From JAKOUY01 sp037045185 (GTDB taxonomy: Bacteria; Actinomycetota; Acidimicrobiia; Acidimicrobiales; Ilumatobacteraceae): a DNA stretch of 64,000 nt. A program made the translations under genes and the position numbers. The stretch spans positions 434,001 through 498,000 of the forward strand of contig JBAOHQ010000004.1 in the NCBI GenBank assembly GCA_037045185.1, written 5' to 3'. Shown here one piece after another: positions 9,389 to 18,600 of this stretch. The notes beneath the pieces were generated by a model. It did not search any database. It saw only the letters and a program-made list of their open reading frames with translations, and was not told the DNA's origin. Numbering within the stretch: position 1 is the first letter of the stretch; every line of letters starts with the position of its first letter.

Positions 9389-11781
9389 AACCTCTCGATC
9401 CGCACGTCGGTCACCGCGGCGGAGCCGTCGATGAGATCACCGATGGCGCAGCCGGGCTGGTTGAACGGTACCCATGCCGTGCCGCGCAGGACCGCCTCGT
9501 CGGCGGTGGCGATCATCACCACGGCGGTGCGTTGGCCGATGATGCTGACGGACCCGCCATCCGCAACGCCGACGCGCTCGAGGTCCAGTGGGTGGATGTG
9601 CACCGTGGCCGGCTCGGCCAGCCCGGCCAGCGACGGCGAGTTGGCGGTGCCGATGGCGGCGTCGTACAGCGTGCGGCTGACGACCAGGCGGTAGTCGTAG
9701 CTGTTGCGGTCGGGGACGGCGACGGTGGGCGGGTTGATCGGGTCCAGCGAGGTGGGCACGTGGCTGAGCACACCGTTGCGTGAGGTGCGCAGCGCCTCAG
9801 CGGTGATGTCGGCATAGCTGTCGTTCAACTCGGCCATCGCCGAGAGCACATCGTCGGCCGACTCCACGCCGAGGTCACCGCCCAGTTCGGCGGCGAGGTC
9901 GGCGGCGATCATCCAGTCCGGGCGAGACGTGCCGTAGGCCGTGATCTGCCGGCTCACCGTGGTGACCCGACCCTCGATGTTCGTCGTCGTGCCGCTCTTT
10001 TCACCGTACGCCGCTGCCGCCAAGACGACATCGGCCTGCGACGACGACGGGGTGAGGAACGTGTCCACGGCGATGACGCGACGCGCCCCGGCCAGTGCCC
10101 GGCGGGCCAGGTCGGCGTCGGGCACGTCGCCCAGCGGATCGCAGCCGACCAGGATCAGGCACTCCAGCGAACCCTCGGCCGCGGCGGTGAGCGCTGCCCG
10201 GCTGTCCATCCCGCCGACGCCCGGGCGCATGCCGCCCTGGATGGCGCCAACGACGTTGCCGCGACGGAGCACCGGCAACACCTTGGCCTCGGGCAGCGCG
10301 GCGAGCAACTCGCCCAGCGCCGCCACCGTCGCCGCCGAGGTCTCGGCCAGGTTGGCCCGCCCGGCGACGATGACCACGTTGCCCTTGCCCAGCTGCTGGG
10401 CGATCTCGTCGTTGGCCAGGGCAGCGTGCACCGCACCCACCTGGGTTCCCGGCTCGTAGCCGATGGACTTCCAGGCGTAGCGGGTCATCCCGCCCGGCTT
10501 GGGGGTGAACTCGAGGATCCGGCTGCGGCGCTTCTCGGCTGCGTCGCGCAACCGCAGGTACAGCACCGGGAGTTCCTCTTTGAGGTCCGGGCCGAGGAGC
10601 ACGATCGTGGTGGCGGTGGCCGCCTGATCGATGGTGGCCCGGTCCAGCGCCAGCACGCCAACGGGGAGGCCGTCACCCAGTTGGGCGCTGACGTTCGGCG
10701 TGCCGATGACGTCGTGGGCCAGGCGGGCCCAGGCGAAGGCGTCCTCGTTCGTGCCGCGCGCCGCGCCGAGCACGGCGATGCGCTGCGGACCGCCGGCGTC
10801 CAGTGCCTCACGGATGAGCGCCGCGGCCTTGGCCACCGCGGCGTTCCAACTGGCCGGTTGCAACGTGTCGCCCTGGCGGACCAGTGGCTGGGCGATGCGC
10901 TGGTCACTGCCGACCGCTTCGAAGTTGAACCGGCCGCGATCACACAGCCAGCCCCAGTTGACCGGGTCGCTGTCCACACCCATGTACCGCACCAGCGAGT
11001 CACGGCTGGACTGGATGACCGTCCGGCACCCCACCGAGCAGGTGGTGCACGTGCTCTCGGTCTGGCTCAGGTCCCACGGGCGAGCCTTGAACCGATAGGG
11101 CGTGGCGGTGAGCGCGCCCACCGGGCAGATCTGCACGGTGTTCCCGCTGAAGTAGCTGGCGAAGGGTTCGTCGGGGAACGTGTTGACCTGCGTGGTGTTG
11201 CCCCGGCTGATGAAGTGGATCAGCTTGTCGCCGGCCACCTCGTCGGCGAAGCGGGTGCAACGGTCACACAGGATGCACCGCTCCCGGTCCAGCAGGACCA
11301 GGTCGCTGATGGCGATGGGCTTTTCGTAGTGCCGCTTCTCCTCCACGTAGCGGCTCTCGCCGGGACCATGGCTGAAGGCCTGGTCCTGCAGCGGGCACTC
11401 GCCGCCCTTGTCGCACACCGGGCAGTCCAGCGGGTGGTTGGCCAGCAGCAGTTCCAGCACGCCCTCCTGGGCGCGCTTGACGCCCGGGGTATCGGTGCGC
11501 ACCACCTGGCCCTCGGCGACCGGCGTCATGCAGCTGACCACCATCATCGGGCCGCGCGGCCCTTCGACCTCCACCAGGCACTGGCGGCACATGCCCACCG
11601 GGGTCATCCGCGGGTGGTAGCAGAACCGGGGCACGTAGGTACCGGCGTCCTGGCAGGCGTCGATGACGAGTTGCCCGGGGTTCGCCTCGTGCGGCCGCCC
11701 GTCCACGGTGATGGACAGGGTGGTCTTCTTCGGCGGCTCGGGGGTCTCGGCCGCGGCGCTGTCGGTCTTCACGTCAGACAT
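9385..11781 (-). CDS. nuoG: NADH-quinone oxidoreductase subunit G
   Basis: A 798-residue iron-sulfur subunit of the complex I peripheral arm. The N-terminal 2Fe-2S ferredoxin domain shows YVPRFCYHPRMTPVGMCRQC, then CPVCDKGGECPLQD, and the His-ligated cluster region GPGESRY. CILCDRCTRF follows, and then the molybdopterin-oxidoreductase-like domain beginning with CTTCSVGCRT. The C-terminal half is the degenerate molybdopterin-binding domain and ends in an aspartate-decarboxylase-like fold. It overlaps the nuoF stop by eight bases. Confidence 0.96.
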   Translation of the reverse strand: MSDVKTDSAAAETPEPPKKTTLSITVDGRPHEANPGQLVIDACQDAGTYVPRFCYHPRMTPVGMCRQCLVEVEGPRGPMMVVSCMTPVAEGQVVRTDTPGVKRAQEGVLELLLANHPLDCPVCDKGGECPLQDQAFSHGPGESRYVEEKRHYEKPIAISDLVLLDRERCILCDRCTRFADEVAGDKLIHFISRGNTTQVNTFPDEPFASYFSGNTVQICPVGALTATPYRFKARPWDLSQTESTCTTCSVGCRTVIQSSRDSLVRYMGVDSDPVNWGWLCDRGRFNFEAVGSDQRIAQPLVRQGDTLQPASWNAAVAKAAALIREALDAGGPQRIAVLGAARGTNEDAFAWARLAHDVIGTPNVSAQLGDGLPVGVLALDRATIDQAATATTIVLLGPDLKEELPVLYLRLRDAAEKRRSRILEFTPKPGGMTRYAWKSIGYEPGTQVGAVHAALANDEIAQQLGKGNVVIVAGRANLAETSAATVAALGELLAALPEAKVLPVLRRGNVVGAIQGGMRPGVGGMDSRAALTAAAEGSLECLILVGCDPLGDVPDADLARRALAGARRVIAVDTFLTPSSSQADVVLAAAAYGEKSGTTTNIEGRVTTVSRQITAYGTSRPDWMIAADLAAELGGDLGVESADDVLSAMAELNDSYADITAEALRTSRNGVLSHVPTSLDPINPPTVAVPDRNSYDYRLVVSRTLYDAAIGTANSPSLAGLAEPATVHIHPLDLERVGVADGGSVSIIGQRTAVVMIATADEAVLRGTAWVPFNQPGCAIGDLIDGSAAVTDVRIERL

Positions 11782-13165
11782 GGATCCGGGCTCCGTGGAC
11801 GCCGTGGATCGGCGGCGTCTCCACGCCGTCGATGGCCCGACCGTGCTGGATGTAGTGCTCGAACTCGTGGCGGAAGCGGCGCACCGCCGAAGCGATCGGG
11901 CTGACCGCCGACGGGCCCAGCGGGCAGATCGTCGTCTGGCGCGGCGGCCAGGCGATCCCCGGGCTGATCGACTCGCTGACGTCCATCAACAAGTCGATGT
12001 CCTCGGGCCGGCCGTCACCGGCCAGGATCCGCTTGAGGATCCGTTGCAGCCAGGTGGTGCCCTCACGGCACGGGGTGCACTTGCCGCAGCTTTCCCTGCT
12101 GAAGAAGTGGACGACGTTCCAGCAGGCGGCCACCATGTCGGTGGTCTCGTCCATCACCACGATGGCGCCGGAGCCAAGCATCGACCCGGCCTTGTCCACC
12201 GTGGGCTTGTCAAGGGGTAGGTCGAGATGCTCGTCGAAGAACCACATCGCGCTGGCCCCGCCGGGGATGAACGCCTTGACCGCCCGGTCGTGGCGGATGC
12301 CCCCGCAGTACTCGGGGGCCTCGAACAGCATCCGGAACGTGGTGACGCCGTTGGGCACTTCGAACACGCCGGGGTGGTTGACGTGGCCGCTGACGGCGAA
12401 CATGCGCATGCCGGTGCTGGTGGGGGCCCCCAGGTCATGGAACGCCTGACCGCTCTCGTTGACGATCCAGGGCACGTTCGACAACGTCTCGACGTTGTTG
12501 ACGATGGTGGGCTGCATGTACAGGCCCTTGCTGGCCGGGAAGAACGGGGGCTTGAGCCGGGGCATGCCGCGCTCACCCTCGAGGCTCTCGATCAGCGCCG
12601 TCTCCTCGCCGACGATGTACGCCCCGGCACCCCACGTCAGCACGATGTCGACGCTGAAGTCGGTTCCGAGGATGTTCGTGCCCACCAGGTTGTGGGCGTA
12701 GGCGTCGTTCAGCGCCTGGGCGATGCGCTCCTGGGCCAGGGCCATCTCGCCACGCACGTACAGGAATGCCTGGGCGGCACGGATGGCGTAGGCGGCGATG
12801 ACGATGCCCTCGATCAGCTGATGGGGGTCGAGCTCCATCAGCTTGCGGTCCTTGTACGTGCCGGGCTCGCTCTCGTCACCATTGATCACCAGGTAGCGGG
12901 GGAACACGGTGGGCGGGAGGAAGCCCCACTTGGTGCCGGCCGGGAACCCGGCGCCGCCGCGGCCCTGCATCTCGCTGGTCTTGACCTCCTCGTGCACCTG
13001 CTCGGGTGTCATCGAGGTGAGCGCCTTGCGCAGCGCGGCGTACCCGCCGGTGCGCACGTAGCCGTCGTAGGTGTACCCGTCGCTCTGGTCGAAGCGCGTG
13101 GTGATCAGCTTGGGACCGGTGGGCACCTGCCCGGCGGTGCGGTAGTTCGGCGTGGTTTCGCTCAT
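11774..13165 (-). CDS. nuoF: NADH-quinone oxidoreductase subunit F
   Basis: A 463-residue NADH- and FMN-binding subunit, the electron entry point of complex I. The glycine-rich nucleotide motif GRGGAGFPAGTKW lies at about residues 68-80, the FMN region NGDESEPGTYKDR follows, and the N3 cluster ligands are in ESCGKCTPCREGT near residue 360. The start overlaps the nuoE stop by four bases. It is intact. Its presence shows that this is the NADH-using form of complex I rather than the truncated ferredoxin-type complex. Confidence 0.97.
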   Translation of the reverse strand: MSETTPNYRTAGQVPTGPKLITTRFDQSDGYTYDGYVRTGGYAALRKALTSMTPEQVHEEVKTSEMQGRGGAGFPAGTKWGFLPPTVFPRYLVINGDESEPGTYKDRKLMELDPHQLIEGIVIAAYAIRAAQAFLYVRGEMALAQERIAQALNDAYAHNLVGTNILGTDFSVDIVLTWGAGAYIVGEETALIESLEGERGMPRLKPPFFPASKGLYMQPTIVNNVETLSNVPWIVNESGQAFHDLGAPTSTGMRMFAVSGHVNHPGVFEVPNGVTTFRMLFEAPEYCGGIRHDRAVKAFIPGGASAMWFFDEHLDLPLDKPTVDKAGSMLGSGAIVVMDETTDMVAACWNVVHFFSRESCGKCTPCREGTTWLQRILKRILAGDGRPEDIDLLMDVSESISPGIAWPPRQTTICPLGPSAVSPIASAVRRFRHEFEHYIQHGRAIDGVETPPIHGVHGARIHV

Positions 13166-13749
13166 CGGGCGTCCACCGCCTGCTGTGCCGCGGCGCCGGT
13201 GCCGGCCCAGTTGTCCGGAGTGCGCTGGCGCACCCGGGCCAGCGTCCCGTGCGGCGGGAACTCACCCCCGAGGCGGTCGTGGCGCAGGTCGTCGATCAGG
13301 CGGTTCATGTCCTCGGCAGTGACCTTGTACCGGTAGCGGTGGTTGACGCTGACGGCCGGGGCCTCGGTGCAGGCGGCGATGCACTCGACGCCCTCGATGG
13401 TGAACATCAAGTCCTCGGTGGTGCTGCCCGACTTCACGCCCAGCTCGTGCTCGGCGTGCTCGAGCAGTTCCCAAGCGCCCATCAGGTGGCAGGAGATCCC
13501 GGTGCACACGTTGAGGCAGTAGGTACCGACCCGCTCGAACTTGAACATCTCGTAGAACGTGGCCGTCCCGTACACCTCGGCAGGCGTGACACCCACGAGC
13601 TCGGCCAGGTGAGCCATGGCGTCCTCGGTGAGATGACCGTCCTGCTCCTGGGCCAGGTGCAGCAGCGGGATCAGCGCGCTCTTCGGCCGCGGGAAGCGGT
13701 TGATGATCTCACGAGCGACGATGACGTTGGCGTCCGACAGCCGGGCCAT
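13162..13749 (-). CDS. nuoE: NADH-quinone oxidoreductase subunit E
   Basis: A 195-residue thioredoxin-like 2Fe-2S subunit carrying cluster N1a. Its four Cys ligands are visible in CLNVCTGISCHLMG (a Cys in that stretch) and GVECIAACTEAP. The N-terminal helical part contains FPRPKSALIPLLHLAQEQDG and AELVGVTPAEVYGTATFYEM, both standard. It shares one base with the nuoD stop. It is slightly longer than usual, with an Ala/Pro-rich tail. Confidence 0.96.
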   Translation of the reverse strand: MARLSDANVIVAREIINRFPRPKSALIPLLHLAQEQDGHLTEDAMAHLAELVGVTPAEVYGTATFYEMFKFERVGTYCLNVCTGISCHLMGAWELLEHAEHELGVKSGSTTEDLMFTIEGVECIAACTEAPAVSVNHRYRYKVTAEDMNRLIDDLRHDRLGGEFPPHGTLARVRQRTPDNWAGTGAAAQQAVDAR

Positions 13750-15086
13750 TAGCGGTCCACCTCACCAAGCACAGGGTCCACCGAGCTGATCACGGCCACT
13801 GCGTCGGCCACGAGCCCGCCGCGCAGCATGTGCGGCAGGCACTGGATGTTGACGAACGATGGGGCCCGCACGTGCATCCGGTACGGCGTGGCCGAACCGT
13901 CGCTGACGATGTAGCAGCCGATCTCGCCACGCGGGCTCTCGATGGCCACGTAGACCTCGCCCTCGGGCACCTTGAACCCCTCGGTGAAGATCTTGAAGTG
14001 GTGGATCAGGGCTTCCATCGACTCGTCGATGCGCGCCCGCGGCGGCGGCGTGACCTTCTTGTTCTGGACCCGCACGTCACCGCCTGGCATCCGATCGAGG
14101 ATCTGGTGGACGATCTTGATGGACTCGCGCACCTCGTTGAGGCGGATGGCGTAGCGGTCGAAGGCGTCGCCGTAGGAGCCGACGATGACGTCGAAGTCCA
14201 CCTCCGGATAGCGCAGATAGGGCATGTCCCGGCGCAGGTCCCACGGGGTCCCGGTACTGCGCATGATCGGGCCGGTGGCCCCGAGCGCCTGAGCCTCCTG
14301 AGCGGTGATCACCCCGACGCCCTGCAGCCGCTCACGCCAGATGGGCTGACCGGTCATCAGCAGGTCGTACTCCTCCAGCCGCGGCGGGATCATCTCGAGC
14401 AGTCGCAGCACGTCGTCGCGCCACCCGGCCGGCAGGTCGGCGGCCACGCCGCCGGGGCGGATGAAGTTGTGGTTCATCCGCAGGCCGGTGACCTTCTGGA
14501 AGAAGCGCAGGACCTCTTCACGCTCACGCCAGCCATAGATCATCATCCCGACCGCGCCGATGTCCATGCCGTTGGTGGCCAGGAACAGCAGATGGCTGCT
14601 CATCCGGTTCAGCTCGCTGAGCAGCATCCGCATCCACGTCGCCCGCGGCGGGATGTCGTCCTCGATCCCCAGCAGCTTCTCGGTCGCCAGGCTGAACACC
14701 AGCTCGTTGTTCAGCGGGCTGACGTAGTCCATGCGGGTCACGTTCGTTCCGCCCTGCATGAAGGTGAGCTGCTCGCCCGTCTTCTCCATGCCGGTGTGCA
14801 GGTAGCCGATGATCGGCTTGCTGCGCAGCACCTCCTCGCCCTTCAGCTCCAGCATCAGGCGCAGCACGCCGTGGGTGCTGGGGTGCTGGGGACCCATGTT
14901 GATGACCATCGTCTGGTCCTCGTCGGGGTCAGCCGGGAGATCGCCGAGCTTGGCGGCGTCGGCCTCGCTCATCCGCAGCACCGCGCCGACCTCACGCAGC
15001 AACTCGCGCGCCGTCAGCTCGCTGCGCGGCTTCAGGCCCTGCTCGGGCTCACTGCCGTCACGGATCACCGAGACGATGTCGGTCAC
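13749..15086 (-). CDS. nuoD: NADH-quinone oxidoreductase subunit D
   Basis: A 445-residue 49-kDa-type subunit lining the quinone site together with NuoB. Diagnostic features are MNMGPQHPSTHGVLR-type sequence near residue 60 (here VINMGPQHPSTHGVLRLML), IGYLHTGMEKTGE, MDYVSPLNNE and FIRPGGVAADLP. The first 40 residues are a family-variable extension. It overlaps nuoC by four bases. It is complete. Confidence 0.97.
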   Translation of the reverse strand: MTDIVSVIRDGSEPEQGLKPRSELTARELLREVGAVLRMSEADAAKLGDLPADPDEDQTMVINMGPQHPSTHGVLRLMLELKGEEVLRSKPIIGYLHTGMEKTGEQLTFMQGGTNVTRMDYVSPLNNELVFSLATEKLLGIEDDIPPRATWMRMLLSELNRMSSHLLFLATNGMDIGAVGMMIYGWREREEVLRFFQKVTGLRMNHNFIRPGGVAADLPAGWRDDVLRLLEMIPPRLEEYDLLMTGQPIWRERLQGVGVITAQEAQALGATGPIMRSTGTPWDLRRDMPYLRYPEVDFDVIVGSYGDAFDRYAIRLNEVRESIKIVHQILDRMPGGDVRVQNKKVTPPPRARIDESMEALIHHFKIFTEGFKVPEGEVYVAIESPRGEIGCYIVSDGSATPYRMHVRAPSFVNIQCLPHMLRGGLVADAVAVISSVDPVLGEVDR

Positions 15087-15613
15087 GTCGCGCTCCGGAA
15101 GTCGGTGCTGAACTGCACCGGCACGCGGCCGGCGTCATAGTCCTTGCGGAGCGGGTGACCGTCCCACTCCTCGGGCATCAGGATCCGAGTGAGGTCGGGG
15201 TGACCGGTGAAGGTGATCCCGAACATGTCGTAGACCTCGCGCTCCATCGCCTCGGTGCCTGGGTACAGATCGAACAGCGTGGCGACGGACGGGTCGTCGG
15301 CGGGGACCTGGACGCGCAGGCGGATCCGCTGGCGGGTGGCCATGGACAGCAGGTTGACCACGATCTCGAACCGCTCGGCGGCGATGCCTGGCGCGACCGA
15401 ACGCTGGGCGACGTGCAGGTAGTCCACCGCGGTGAGGTCGCTGCAGGTCTCGTAGCCGTCGGCAAGCAGCGCCTTGGCAACCGAGACGTACTGCTCACGC
15501 GTCGGGTGGATGACCTGCTGGCCACGGCTGTCGGTGACCGGGCAGCCGTGCACCGTCGGGTCCTGCGGCGCGGCAGCGGGCTCAGCCGCCGCTGGGGCGG
15601 ACGCGTCGCTCAT
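15083..15613 (-). CDS. nuoC: NADH-quinone oxidoreductase subunit C
   Basis: A 176-residue 30-kDa-type subunit of the peripheral arm. The ATG at 15613 (MSDASAPAAAEP) is chosen because the frame further upstream lies inside nuoB and only this start gives a normal length. The signature ATLFDLYPGTEAMEREVYDM followed by FGITFTGHPDLTRILMPEEW is the classic NuoC C-terminal motif, and HPLRKDYD follows. An Ala/Pro-rich N-terminus of about 25 residues is probably disordered. NuoC and NuoD are separate proteins here, not fused as in E. coli. Confidence 0.96.
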   Translation of the reverse strand: MSDASAPAAAEPAAAPQDPTVHGCPVTDSRGQQVIHPTREQYVSVAKALLADGYETCSDLTAVDYLHVAQRSVAPGIAAERFEIVVNLLSMATRQRIRLRVQVPADDPSVATLFDLYPGTEAMEREVYDMFGITFTGHPDLTRILMPEEWDGHPLRKDYDAGRVPVQFSTDFRSAT

Positions 15614-15614
15614 G

Positions 15615-16202
15615 TCAGCGGGTCCCCAGCAGCAGGCTGACCGGCTGATCGCCGGCGGGCACCTCGGTGACGTGCACGTTGGCCCCCGCACCGGTCTGCT
15701 CACGGCGCTTCATCAGCTGGCCGGATTCGATCAGGCCGTGCAACGTCTCGATGGCGTGGATCAACGTCTCCGGGGTGGGAGGGCAGCCCGGGGCGTACAC
15801 GTCCACCGGCACGACCTGGTCGACGCCCTGGACGATGGCGTAGTTGTTGAACATGCCGCCGCTGCTGGCGCACACACCCATGGAGATGACCCACTTGGGC
15901 TCCATCATCTGGTCGTACACCTGACGCAGCACCGGCGCCATCTTCTGGCTGACGCGCCCGGCGACGATCATGATGTCCGCCTGGCGCGGCGAGGCGCGAA
16001 ACACCTCCATGCCGAAGCGGCTGATGTCGTAGTGCGCGCCGCCTGTCGCCATCATCTCGATGGCGCAGCAGGCCAAGCCGAACGACGCCGGCCAGCTGCT
16101 GCGGCTGCGCGACCAGTTGATCAGCGCCTCGAGCTTGGCGGTGATGGCGTTGTGCTGGATGCCACCGAGACCGTCGTCGACGATTCCCTGGATCAGGCTC
16201 AT
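15615..16202 (-). CDS. nuoB: NADH-quinone oxidoreductase subunit B
   Basis: A 195-residue subunit carrying the terminal cluster N2, next to the quinone site. The paired cysteines are visible in FGLACCAIEMM, and further ligands in MGVCASSGGMFNNYAIVQG and YAPGCPPTPETLIHAI. The start at 16202 (MSLIQGIVDD) is chosen because it overlaps the nuoA stop by four bases and removes an upstream stretch that belongs to nuoA. The C-terminal 40 residues are variable. Confidence 0.97.
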   Translation of the reverse strand: MSLIQGIVDDGLGGIQHNAITAKLEALINWSRSRSSWPASFGLACCAIEMMATGGAHYDISRFGMEVFRASPRQADIMIVAGRVSQKMAPVLRQVYDQMMEPKWVISMGVCASSGGMFNNYAIVQGVDQVVPVDVYAPGCPPTPETLIHAIETLHGLIESGQLMKRREQTGAGANVHVTEVPAGDQPVSLLLGTR

Positions 16203-16663
16203 GCCGCGGCGTCCCCGTCCAGGCGACCCTCGAGACCCACCCGGCGGATGGTGCTCGTGCTGGTGCGGTCCACCGCCACGGCGCCGTCCAAGCGCTGCTG
16301 GCGATGCAGCGGCCCCCACTCCAGGGCGCCGCGGGCCACGACGTAGACGAACGCGGCGAAGAACACGACCGAGAACCCCACCATCTCCCACAGCGCGTAG
16401 GCGCCGAGGTTCACCCGGTCGACGGCGAAGGGGTAGATGAAGATCAGTTCGATGTCGAACATGATGAACAGCATGGCGACCACGTAGAACGACACCGGGA
16501 AGCGTTCCGGGTTCTCCCGGGTGGGAACGATGCCGCACTCGTACGGCGCCTGCTTGGCAGCAGACGGGCGGCGCGGCGCCAGCAACCGCGACGCCAGGAA
16601 GCTCAACGCACCGAACAGCACCGCCAGCACGAGCAGGGCGACGACCGGCAGATACTGGCGCAC
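16199..16663 (-). CDS. nuoA: NADH-quinone oxidoreductase subunit A
   Basis: A 154-residue three-helix membrane subunit near the quinone channel. The loop YECGIVPTRENPERFPVSFY contains the conserved Cys and acidic residues, and the second helix begins with FIMFDIELIFIYPFA, the family hallmark. The C-terminal 30 residues beyond the third helix are an unusual polar extension. It starts only three bases after the stop of the upstream unknown membrane gene, which places complex I in the same transcription unit as the bc-type genes. Confidence 0.97.
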   Translation of the reverse strand: MRQYLPVVALLVLAVLFGALSFLASRLLAPRRPSAAKQAPYECGIVPTRENPERFPVSFYVVAMLFIMFDIELIFIYPFAVDRVNLGAYALWEMVGFSVVFFAAFVYVVARGALEWGPLHRQQRLDGAVAVDRTSTSTIRRVGLEGRLDGDAAA

Positions 16664-16666
16664 GCG

Positions 16667-17488
16667 TCAGACCTTCGCGGGGAGCGCTGTTGCTGCACGG
16701 TTGAGGGCCACGACCCGATCACGGCGGTGCAGCAGCCAGCACAGGACCAGGAAGATGGCCAGTGAACTGATGGTGATCATCGCCGCCGGCACTCGCTTGT
16801 TGCCGAGATCACGGATCATGTACACGTACTGGTGGGGCAGGGTCGAATCGATGACCGGCGCCGCCGGGGCCCGGCCGGCCTCGGCTCGCTGGGCGACCAG
16901 CGGCGCCACCTCGACCAGCGAGTAGTGCGGTTTGTGCAGGAAGGCCAGGAAGTCGACCTTGCCCTCGAACAGGTTCGGGCCGCGCTTGCCGCCCTTGTCG
17001 TAGACGTGGACGATCTGCGACTCACCGGCCTTGAACACGCCGTTCTCCTCCAGCATCACCACGGCGGCGGCGCCGGCCTGCTGGTACGACGGGAGGGCGG
17101 CGTCGAGCGACTTCCACCCGTTGGCCTGCAGGCCGGCCATGATCGCCTCGGCTGTCTCGGCCGGCGTGGCATTGGCCGGGACCGTGATCGGCTCGTTCAA
17201 CGGGCCGCTCTCGCTGAGGGCCTGGGGGGTCTGCAGGATCCCTGCGGCCGGGACGGGCTTCCATGACGGGTCCTTGCCCAGCAGACCCTTGCCGTAGCTC
17301 CACCAGATGGCGCCCATGAGGAACATCCAGGCGAACAGACCGGCGAGGGCCACGAGAAACCCGAGGCGAACGCCCAGGTTCGTCGACAGGATCATGAACA
17401 GGCTGCCGCACAGCACCGTCACCGAGATGATGACGATGAGGATGCCGCGCAGCTCTGGCTGCCAGTTGATGGCCAACAGGGCGCTCAC
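16667..17488 (-). CDS. Unknown membrane protein between bc complex and complex I genes
   Basis: A 273-residue protein with no family recognised. Two N-terminal transmembrane helices (about residues 14-33 and 41-65, ending AWMFLMGAIWW) are followed by a soluble domain of about 150 residues and a third helix near 235-255 (ITISSLAIFLVLCWLLH). There are no haem or iron-sulfur motifs. It overlaps the dihaem cytochrome gene by four bases and lies three bases before nuoA, so it is made together with both complexes. It may be an accessory subunit or assembly factor, by position only. The soluble part contains KVDFLAFLHKPHYSLVEVAP, which might serve as a search seed. Confidence 0.75.
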   Translation of the reverse strand: MSALLAINWQPELRGILIVIISVTVLCGSLFMILSTNLGVRLGFLVALAGLFAWMFLMGAIWWSYGKGLLGKDPSWKPVPAAGILQTPQALSESGPLNEPITVPANATPAETAEAIMAGLQANGWKSLDAALPSYQQAGAAAVVMLEENGVFKAGESQIVHVYDKGGKRGPNLFEGKVDFLAFLHKPHYSLVEVAPLVAQRAEAGRAPAAPVIDSTLPHQYVYMIRDLGNKRVPAAMITISSLAIFLVLCWLLHRRDRVVALNRAATALPAKV

Positions 17489-18600
17489 AGGTGGTTCCTC
17501 ACATACTCGACGACGGCCTTGATCTGTTCATCGGTGAGCATGGCGCCGAACCCGGGCATCCGCCCCGAGCCCTGTGCCTGCGTGCCGTACTTCTGGCCGG
17601 CGACGGAGCCGGCCTTGACGAAGGAGACCATGTCGGCTTCGTTGGGGAACGCGGCGACGGAGTTGCCTCCGGTGAGGTTCCAACCGAAGGCGCCCTGACC
17701 GGGTACACCGGGGCTGCCGTAGCTCCAGCCACGGGTGTGGCACCGTGCGCAGCTGTAGGCGCCGCTGTCAAGGGTGAGGTTGAACACCGCCTCTCCCATC
17801 GCTGCGTCCTTGGTGGCGTACTTGCCGGCGGCGACCAGCGCGGCGGCATCGGCGTCGATCGCCTTGGTGATGTCGGCCTGGGTCCTGGCAACGGTCTCAC
17901 CCGCGACCGGAGCGCTGGGCAGGTGCCCCGACGGGCACGTGCGCTGGTCCTTCTCACTGACCGCGCAGTCCTCACGGGGGATCTGGATGAAACGCAGGTA
18001 GGAGATCAGCGTGTCGACCTGCTGGCTGTTCATCGGGCCGCCACCCACGGTACCCCACGCCTGCATCGGAGAGAACGGGCGCCCGTAGTTCAGGATGTAG
18101 CGGACCTCGTCCTCGCTGTAGCGGTACAGCACCGTGTTCAGCGCCGGCGCGAGCCACTGCGTGGACCTGACCTGCCCGGTGCGCGGATCGGTCACCGTGG
18201 CAGCGGCCGAGGCACCCGTGCCCTGCATGCCGCCGTGGCAGCCGGCGCAGTTGAAACCCCCGTTCGCCGTGGTCTCGAACAGGGCGGCGCCCCAGCGAAC
18301 GAAGCGCTCCTCCTGGCCGCCCTTGGCCCCGGCCTGGCGGCTGGGCTCGAGGATCCAGTAGAGCGGCAGGCCGACGACCATGACGATGAGCAGCAGCACG
18401 GCGAGGATCTGCATCCGCTCCAGGCGCGGGCCCTCCAGCGTCTCGTCGTCGTAGTACGGCTTGCGGTTGGGCGCCAGCTCCACTTCGGCGCCGAGCTCGC
18501 GTCGTGCCGACGCCAGGTTGAGCAGCACGAAGACCAGGAATCCGAGCGCCAGGATGGCGACGAGCACCCAGGCAACCGCGGTGGATGATGAGGCCACCAT
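17485..18600 (-). CDS. Membrane-anchored dihaem cytochrome c
   Basis: A 371-residue protein with two CxxCH haem-binding motifs, CAGCH at residues 118-122 and CARCH at 284-288, each in a cytochrome-c-like domain. The N-terminus has two transmembrane helices (about 8-28 and 64-84) separated by a polar loop. It lies between the Rieske gene and an unknown membrane gene and probably passes electrons from the bc complex to a terminal oxidase, the role of dihaem QcrC in actinobacterial supercomplexes. It differs from QcrC in having its helices at the N-terminus. The final segment MPGFGAMLTDEQIKAVVEYV is the usual c-type C-terminal helix. The start overlaps the Rieske stop by one base. Confidence 0.9.
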   Translation of the reverse strand: MVASSSTAVAWVLVAILALGFLVFVLLNLASARRELGAEVELAPNRKPYYDDETLEGPRLERMQILAVLLLIVMVVGLPLYWILEPSRQAGAKGGQEERFVRWGAALFETTANGGFNCAGCHGGMQGTGASAAATVTDPRTGQVRSTQWLAPALNTVLYRYSEDEVRYILNYGRPFSPMQAWGTVGGGPMNSQQVDTLISYLRFIQIPREDCAVSEKDQRTCPSGHLPSAPVAGETVARTQADITKAIDADAAALVAAGKYATKDAAMGEAVFNLTLDSGAYSCARCHTRGWSYGSPGVPGQGAFGWNLTGGNSVAAFPNEADMVSFVKAGSVAGQKYGTQAQGSGRMPGFGAMLTDEQIKAVVEYVRNHL

